Assembly (NCBI GenBank): GCA_018380885.1
Contig: JAGZSY010000008.1
Span: 109,032-173,031, forward strand
Direction: 5' to 3'
Source: Enterocloster asparagiformis
Lineage (GTDB): Bacteria > Bacillota > Clostridia > Lachnospirales > Lachnospiraceae
Length of the DNA: 64,000 bases
Numbering within the stretch: the first letter of the stretch is position 1; every line of letters starts with the position of its first letter. A program made the translations under genes and the position numbers. The notes under the pieces were generated by a model. That model had not been told where the DNA came from and searched no databases. It saw nothing but the letters and a program-made list of their open reading frames with translations. Shown piece after piece: positions 59,581 to 64,000 of the stretch.

Positions 59581-61452
59581 TTAGTCTATCAGTCTGCGGT
59601 AGTGGGGCCAGTCCGGCACAGTGATGCCCACCTCCACGTTGTTGATGTTGCCGCTGGTCTCCTGTATACAGAGCATCTTTTGGTCCGCCGTCCAGCCAAG
59701 AAACATGACCACATGGGCGCTCTCGCCTGGGCGGATACAGATGTCGCCCGGCAGCAGCTCGTCCTTGCTCACGGCTGTTCCGCAGGAAACCAAGGTGCTG
59801 GTGCTCTCCCCGGCCAGCCGTTTTCCGGTGGCGGACCAGTAGACCCAGTTGATCCAGCCGGAGCAGTCCAGACCCTTGAGGAAACGTCCGTCCTCGTCGG
59901 GTAAGACCACCACGCCGAACCTGTTTCCCTCGTAGCCGGTTTTTCCGGGCTTTCCGCCCCAGTAATAGGGAATCCGTCCCACTGAGGACAGCGCATAGCG
60001 GACTACGCTGCGGCGCTGGGCGGAGACATCCTCCGGCACCATCTTCATGTAGAGATCAATATCCAGGGCGGTCAGAGGATTTCGGACCACCACTCCGTCC
60101 ACGGTCAGGCCATAGCGCTCGTACCAGTCCTCGTCCGCCAGCGTCCGCACATAGCCGCGGTTCTCCGCGTTCCAGTCCGGCCAGCCGTCCTCCCGTATTT
60201 GTTCAGGAGCGTTTCCGTGGCTGTCCAGTGCAAAGAGGCTGTTGTTTTCAGTAAGACCGGCCACTTGAAGCTGAATCTGCAAATCCACATGCCCGGGACA
60301 GACGTACTCATGGGAGCTTGTCTCCTCCTCCGCCGTCGAAAGGCCGGCAGGCAAGGCCGTTACGCCCGGACCGCCGTCCACGCCTTCCACGATCACCTGT
60401 TCCCGGCCGTCAGCGCCGGAATTCTCTATACCGTCCGCCTCTGTCCGGGCCGCCTCGTCCCCTGTCTCCGGGACAGACGCAGATTCTGCCTGGCTCTCCG
60501 CGGTGGAAGCGGACGCATCCGCGCCGGTTCCGCCCAAAGCGGTGCCCTGTTCCTCGGAGGCCGCAATGCCCGTGGGATCGCCGGCCCCGTCCGTATTCGC
60601 CGCCGTGTCGGACCCACTCACGGATTCATCGCCGCCTGTTCCAGCGGCTTCAACGGCTTCAGGAGCCGCCGCACTTCCGGCTTCCCCGCCTGTATCTCCG
60701 TCAACGGTCTCCTCCAGGCAGCCTTCGCAGTAATAAACCGGGCTGATCTGGCAGGCGTAGCCGTGGGATTCGCTCCACAGCCCTAAAGCGTAGGCTTCCA
60801 GGGTTTCCAGGCCGGAGTCCGGCTCGTAATACTGATAGACGTTGGTCATGGCCATGATGTCCTTGATATTGGACCGCCACTCCGCCGCCGCCCCGTCGCC
60901 GTTTAAGTAGCTGACCTGGATCCCACCGAACTCCGGCACGGTCCAGGTGGAGGGATCGGCGGGATTCTGTCCCTCAACTTCAGGGTTATATTTGCCCAGA
61001 AGCTGATCCGCTGGCATTCCCAGCCGGGCTGCCACCGAGGCGGGAGTCTGGTTGTAAAGATCGTATATCTCTGAATTCCATTGGGCTTCCCGCGCGGACA
61101 GAACGGCATAGATCTGTTCCGCGAAGCTGGCCGCCCCCGGCCCGCCCTCTTCGTAGCCCTCGGGGTAAAGCTCCGCCAGGTTGAGAATATCGGGCCGTTT
61201 TCCGGCCTCCGCCTGGGCGGGGCTGGCCGAGTCAGGCGTTGCCGCTGCCTGGGCCGGAGTGGCCTTGGCTGGCATTGTGCCAGCAGGCACAGAGCCGCCG
61301 GGCCGGGTCTCCACCGGCACCGGAACAGCCGGGCGGACCGGAGTCCACTGCTCCGACAGCGCGCCGATGGCAACACCTGCACAGGCCATCGCCGCTGCCA
61401 GGGCCAATTTATATCGGTATGTAAACCACATCTTGCGTATATTCATGCTCAT
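59581..61452 (-). CDS. Secreted NlpC/P60-type peptidase with acidic low-complexity region
   Basis: A 623-residue exported protein. A signal-anchor (FTYRYKLALAAAMACAGVAI) and Pro/Ala-rich linker precede a helical region (100-245). An acidic Gly/Ala/Glu stretch (about 245-370) is followed by the C-terminal NlpC/P60-like domain (about 470-623): catalytic Cys in LDCSGWINWVYW, His in SAHVVMFLGW. It likely cuts peptidoglycan stem peptides. Upstream of LCP by 25 bases on the same strand. A TATAAT box is at 61500-61505. Confidence 0.85.
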   Translation of the reverse strand: MSMNIRKMWFTYRYKLALAAAMACAGVAIGALSEQWTPVRPAVPVPVETRPGGSVPAGTMPAKATPAQAAATPDSASPAQAEAGKRPDILNLAELYPEGYEEGGPGAASFAEQIYAVLSAREAQWNSEIYDLYNQTPASVAARLGMPADQLLGKYNPEVEGQNPADPSTWTVPEFGGIQVSYLNGDGAAAEWRSNIKDIMAMTNVYQYYEPDSGLETLEAYALGLWSESHGYACQISPVYYCEGCLEETVDGDTGGEAGSAAAPEAVEAAGTGGDESVSGSDTAANTDGAGDPTGIAASEEQGTALGGTGADASASTAESQAESASVPETGDEAARTEADGIENSGADGREQVIVEGVDGGPGVTALPAGLSTAEEETSSHEYVCPGHVDLQIQLQVAGLTENNSLFALDSHGNAPEQIREDGWPDWNAENRGYVRTLADEDWYERYGLTVDGVVVRNPLTALDIDLYMKMVPEDVSAQRRSVVRYALSSVGRIPYYWGGKPGKTGYEGNRFGVVVLPDEDGRFLKGLDCSGWINWVYWSATGKRLAGESTSTLVSCGTAVSKDELLPGDICIRPGESAHVVMFLGWTADQKMLCIQETSGNINNVEVGITVPDWPHYRRLID

Positions 61453-61625
61453 AGGTTCCCCGTGTCTTTTGTATACAAACGTCTGTTGCGCCGCATGCCA
61501 TTATACCACATCACCCTGCGAAAAAACAGAACAAATCTCTTAATAAATCATTACATGTAAGCGGCAGAGCGCACAAAACGCCGGCCTCCGGCGGCCTTTT
61601 CCGTCCGACAGAACAAAATTTCCGG

Positions 61626-61654
61626 TTGACGCATATTTTATAGTGAGCTATAAT
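61626..61654 (+). promoter_or_regulatory. Promoter of glmS
   Basis: TTGACG (61626-61631), 17 nt, TATAAT (61649-61654), about 40 bases before the ribozyme cleavage site. Confidence 0.8.
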
Positions 61655-61697
61655 ATACCACAATCTATCTGGGAGGAATAGAGTTCAATAGCATAGC

Positions 61698-61920
61698 TAA
61701 GCGCCAAGCACCTTTTTCCGGGTCCGTGAACAGCCGCTGCGTCTAAAATACGCTTCAGCGCTGCCGGAAAGAAGGTTAACGAGGTGGAGAGAGAATCGAA
61801 GTTTTCGGCGGGTGCTCTCCCATGCCGTCCGGGCGTGTAATGCGCAGTGAAATATGCGGGCAACCGCAAAACAAACGCGGCGCAACCGGACGCCCTGTCC
61901 CATCGTCAGGGCCATTCAGA
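61698..61920 (+). ncRNA. glmS ribozyme (GlcN6P-activated self-cleaving leader)
   Basis: The expected core elements occur in order: cleavage site TA-AGCGCC (cut before G61701), a long P2 hairpin arm, ACGAGGTGGAG, GAATCGAAGTTTTCGGCGG, GTGCTCTCCC, then the P3/P4 repeats GCCGTCCGG...CCGGACGCC. Glucosamine-6-phosphate would trigger cleavage and destabilise the glmS mRNA. A GCCCTG...CAGGGC hairpin follows. Identification is from the consensus recalled by eye. The rest, 61921-62077, is the 5' UTR. Confidence 0.93.
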
Positions 61921-62077
61921 GAACAGTTCCAGAACAAACACGAAAAAATGGAAAAAATTGCATCATGGACAGAGAATTAAAAAACTGCCGCGTATGTGTG
62001 ACAGCTTATTTTTTGATGGCAAAAATAGCGCTTCTTTGCAGTACCCGGCGGGAATTTGAGAGAGAGGAAGAAAAACT

Positions 62078-63904
62078 ATGTGTGGAATTATCGGATACAC
62101 CGGCCCGCTTGAGGCCGGAAAGATGTTGTTAAACGGCCTGGCCGGCCTGGAATACCGGGGCTATGACAGCGCAGGGATCGCATATTTTGACAGTGACTCC
62201 AGGATCAAGGTGGTGAAGAAGGTAGGCAAGGTGGCGGCCCTGAGGGAATGCGTGGGAAGGCTGGGCGACGTCTCCCACTGCGGAATCGGCCATACCCGCT
62301 GGGCCACCCACGGCGGCGTTACCGGTGAAAACGCCCACCCCCACCGCTTCGGCAGGGTAACGCTGATCCACAACGGGATCATTGAAAATTACCACCAGCT
62401 GACCGAGGAATACGGCCTGGAGGGAAAGCTGGTTTCCCAGACCGACACCGAGGTTGCAGCAGGCGTCCTGGACGCGCTGTATACCCTGTGCGGCGGAGAT
62501 CCCATGGCGGCCCTGAAATCCTTCGCCGCCAAGCTGAAAGGCTCCTACGGCTTCTGTATTCTCTTTGAGGACCATCCGGGTGAAATCTATGCCCTGCGCA
62601 GCGTGAGCCCTTTGGTGGCCGCCTACACGCCCTCAGGCGCCATGATCGCCTCGGACCTCACGGCCCTCATCTCCTACACCAGGGAATATTTCGTGGTGCC
62701 GGAGCACCACATTGTGAAACTGACCCCCTATAAGGTAAGGGTCTGCGACATGGACGGCAACAAGGTGGCTCCGGAGATGATGGAGGTCAACTGGAACATG
62801 GATGCGGCCATGAAAAACGGCTTTCCCCATTTTATGCTCAAGGAAATCCACGAGCAGCCGGAGGCCCTGAAAAACACCATCCTGCCCCGCCTGGTAAAGG
62901 GGCTGCCTGACTTTGGCGACGACGGCATCCCGGATGGGATCTTTTCGGATTGCTCCAAAATCCACATCATCGCCTGCGGCACCGCGATGCACGCGGGTAT
63001 GGTGGCAAGGGCGCTGATGGAACCCCTGCTGCGGATTCCCGTCACCGTGTCCATCGCCTCGGAATTCCGCTACGAGCAGCCCCTGGTGGACGAACGGACG
63101 CTGGTGATCGTCATCTCCCAGTCCGGCGAGACCATCGACACCCTGGCCGCCATGGGTTTGGCCCGGAGCCTGGGGGCCAGGACCCTGGCCATCGTCAACG
63201 TCAAGGGCTCCACCATTGCGCGGGAGAGCGACTATGTGCTGTATACCCACGCCGGCCCGGAGATCGCCGTGGCCAGCACAAAGGCGTATTCCGTGCAGCT
63301 GGCCGCCCTGTACATGATCTGCTGCCGCATGGGTCTGGTCCAGGGGAAGCTCTCCCGGGATGAGGCGGCCGCCTTTATGGGCGGATTGCTGGACGCCGTC
63401 CCGGCAATGGAGGCCATGATCCGCAAAAAGGGGCAGGTGCGCCGCCTGGTAACCCATCTGATCAATGAGCCGGATGCGTTTTTCATCGGCCGCGGGCTGG
63501 ACTACGCCTTCTCCCTGGAGGGGGCCCTGAAGCTTAAGGAGATATCCTACATTCATTCGGAGGCCTATGCCGCCGGGGAGCTGAAGCACGGGACCATCGC
63601 CCTGATCTCCGACAAGGTGCCGGTGATCGCCATCGCCACCCAGGATAAAATCTTTGCGAAAACCATCTCCAACGTGCGGGAGGTGAAGGCCAGGGGCGCT
63701 TTTGTGATCCTTCTGTCCAAGGAGAGCGCCCAGGTGGAGGAGGATATCGCCGATATCAGGATCGCCATCCCGGATATGACCGATGAATTTACAGTATTTC
63801 CCATTGCCGTGGTGCTGCAGCTGATCGCTTACTACGCCTCTGTGGGAAAGAACCTGGATGTGGACCAGCCGCGCAATCTGGCCAAATCCGTAACCGTGGA
63901 GTAA
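62078..63904 (+). CDS. glmS: Glutamine-fructose-6-phosphate aminotransferase
   Basis: A 608-residue enzyme making glucosamine-6-phosphate for peptidoglycan and amino-sugar synthesis. The N-terminal Ntn glutaminase begins MCGIIGYTG with Cys2 as nucleophile (after Met removal) and contains GLEYRGYDSAGIAY and GHTRWATHGG. Two SIS isomerase domains follow: IIACGTAMHAGMVARALME, VISQSGETIDT, HAGPEIAVASTKAY, and the C-terminal NLAKSVTVE that ends the family. Complete. Controlled by the ribozyme upstream. Confidence 0.97.
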   Translation: MCGIIGYTGPLEAGKMLLNGLAGLEYRGYDSAGIAYFDSDSRIKVVKKVGKVAALRECVGRLGDVSHCGIGHTRWATHGGVTGENAHPHRFGRVTLIHNGIIENYHQLTEEYGLEGKLVSQTDTEVAAGVLDALYTLCGGDPMAALKSFAAKLKGSYGFCILFEDHPGEIYALRSVSPLVAAYTPSGAMIASDLTALISYTREYFVVPEHHIVKLTPYKVRVCDMDGNKVAPEMMEVNWNMDAAMKNGFPHFMLKEIHEQPEALKNTILPRLVKGLPDFGDDGIPDGIFSDCSKIHIIACGTAMHAGMVARALMEPLLRIPVTVSIASEFRYEQPLVDERTLVIVISQSGETIDTLAAMGLARSLGARTLAIVNVKGSTIARESDYVLYTHAGPEIAVASTKAYSVQLAALYMICCRMGLVQGKLSRDEAAAFMGGLLDAVPAMEAMIRKKGQVRRLVTHLINEPDAFFIGRGLDYAFSLEGALKLKEISYIHSEAYAAGELKHGTIALISDKVPVIAIATQDKIFAKTISNVREVKARGAFVILLSKESAQVEEDIADIRIAIPDMTDEFTVFPIAVVLQLIAYYASVGKNLDVDQPRNLAKSVTVE

Positions 63905-63908
63905 AAAA

Positions 63909-63954
63909 GAGGGTGTCGCAAAATCATCAAAATAGATGATTGAGCGGCACCCTC
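63909..63954. repeat. Long inverted repeat after glmS
   Basis: Outer arms GAGGGTG / CACCCTC and inner arms AATCATC / GATGATT. No T-run follows on the plus strand. It could be a glmS terminator variant or the terminal repeat of an insertion sequence continuing beyond the window. Nothing else is seen in 63955-64000. Confidence 0.4.
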
Positions 63955-64000
63955 GCTCTGTATATAGAAAAAAATCAGGAGAAAATCATTCTCGATTGAC

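Noticed and set aside
1..64000. CRISPR array
   Set aside because: No run of regularly spaced direct repeats was seen; the only convincing direct repeats are the 23-bp att copies, the twin operators and the two-dyad elements.

Overview
The window looks like the chromosome of a gut Clostridia bacterium, most likely a Lachnospiraceae member (Enterocloster/Lachnoclostridium-like). The clues are a G+C-rich coding background with Gram-positive ribosome binding sites, SigA-type promoters, and family content typical of that group: DUF4317, DUF3788, YitT, class III ribonucleotide reductase, LicR/MtlR-type PTS regulators, a c-di-AMP riboswitch and a glmS ribozyme. This assignment is inference from gene content; no rRNA gene is present.

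Layout. 1-7.4 kb: end of an FGGY sugar kinase, a convergent GntR repressor, and a sugar ABC importer operon (permease, double ATPase, lipoprotein) with an aldo/keto reductase and a VOC enzyme. 7.5-16.9 kb: zinc-ribbon membrane protein, DUF3788 protein, 1194-residue hybrid histidine kinase, Xer-type tyrosine recombinase, secreted LysM protein and an AlkZ-like winged-helix protein. 16.9-24.0 kb: an AT-rich island consisting of a degraded gene followed by a complete-looking filamentous phage (inovirus) prophage of about 6.6 kb bounded by 23-bp direct repeats. It encodes a rolling-circle Rep, a Zot-like ATPase, a major coat protein with signal peptide, an adsorption-like protein, small membrane proteins and ribbon-helix-helix regulators, but no integrase. 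24.1-25.0 kb: three atypical tRNA genes and a small-ORF locus with a structured leader.

24.9-29.6 kb: a response regulator / 7TM sensor kinase / diguanylate cyclase set sharing a duplicated two-dyad leader element, then a DUF4317 protein. 29.7-35.5 kb: TVP38-like protein, NrdD, NhaC under a c-di-AMP riboswitch, and YitT. 35.8-41.3 kb: a bitopic unknown, an Agr-like LytTR regulator with two paralogous GHKL kinases that appear to have complementary halves (one keeps the phospho-accepting His, the other the ATPase), and a secreted GH18 enzyme with a chitin-binding-type module.

41.3-50.5 kb: a leftward block with CutC, M20 dipeptidase, aspartylglucosaminidase, a GrdB-like protein, a Lac/Cel-family PTS (IIC, IIB, IIA), its LicR activator, the phosphomuramidase MupG and an unusual HPr. 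Two identical 19-bp operators at identical promoter distance mark it as a LicR regulon, plausibly for GlcNAc/MurNAc-containing disaccharides. 50.6-56.5 kb: TtcA-type protein and a galactitol-family PTS operon with its MtlR-type regulator. 56.6-64.0 kb: CobW GTPase, LCP cell-wall ligase, NlpC/P60 protein, and glmS preceded by its ribozyme.

The strongest leads are the Gram-positive inovirus with its palindromic attachment site, the split kinase pair, and the duplicated leader element of the diguanylate cyclase locus.
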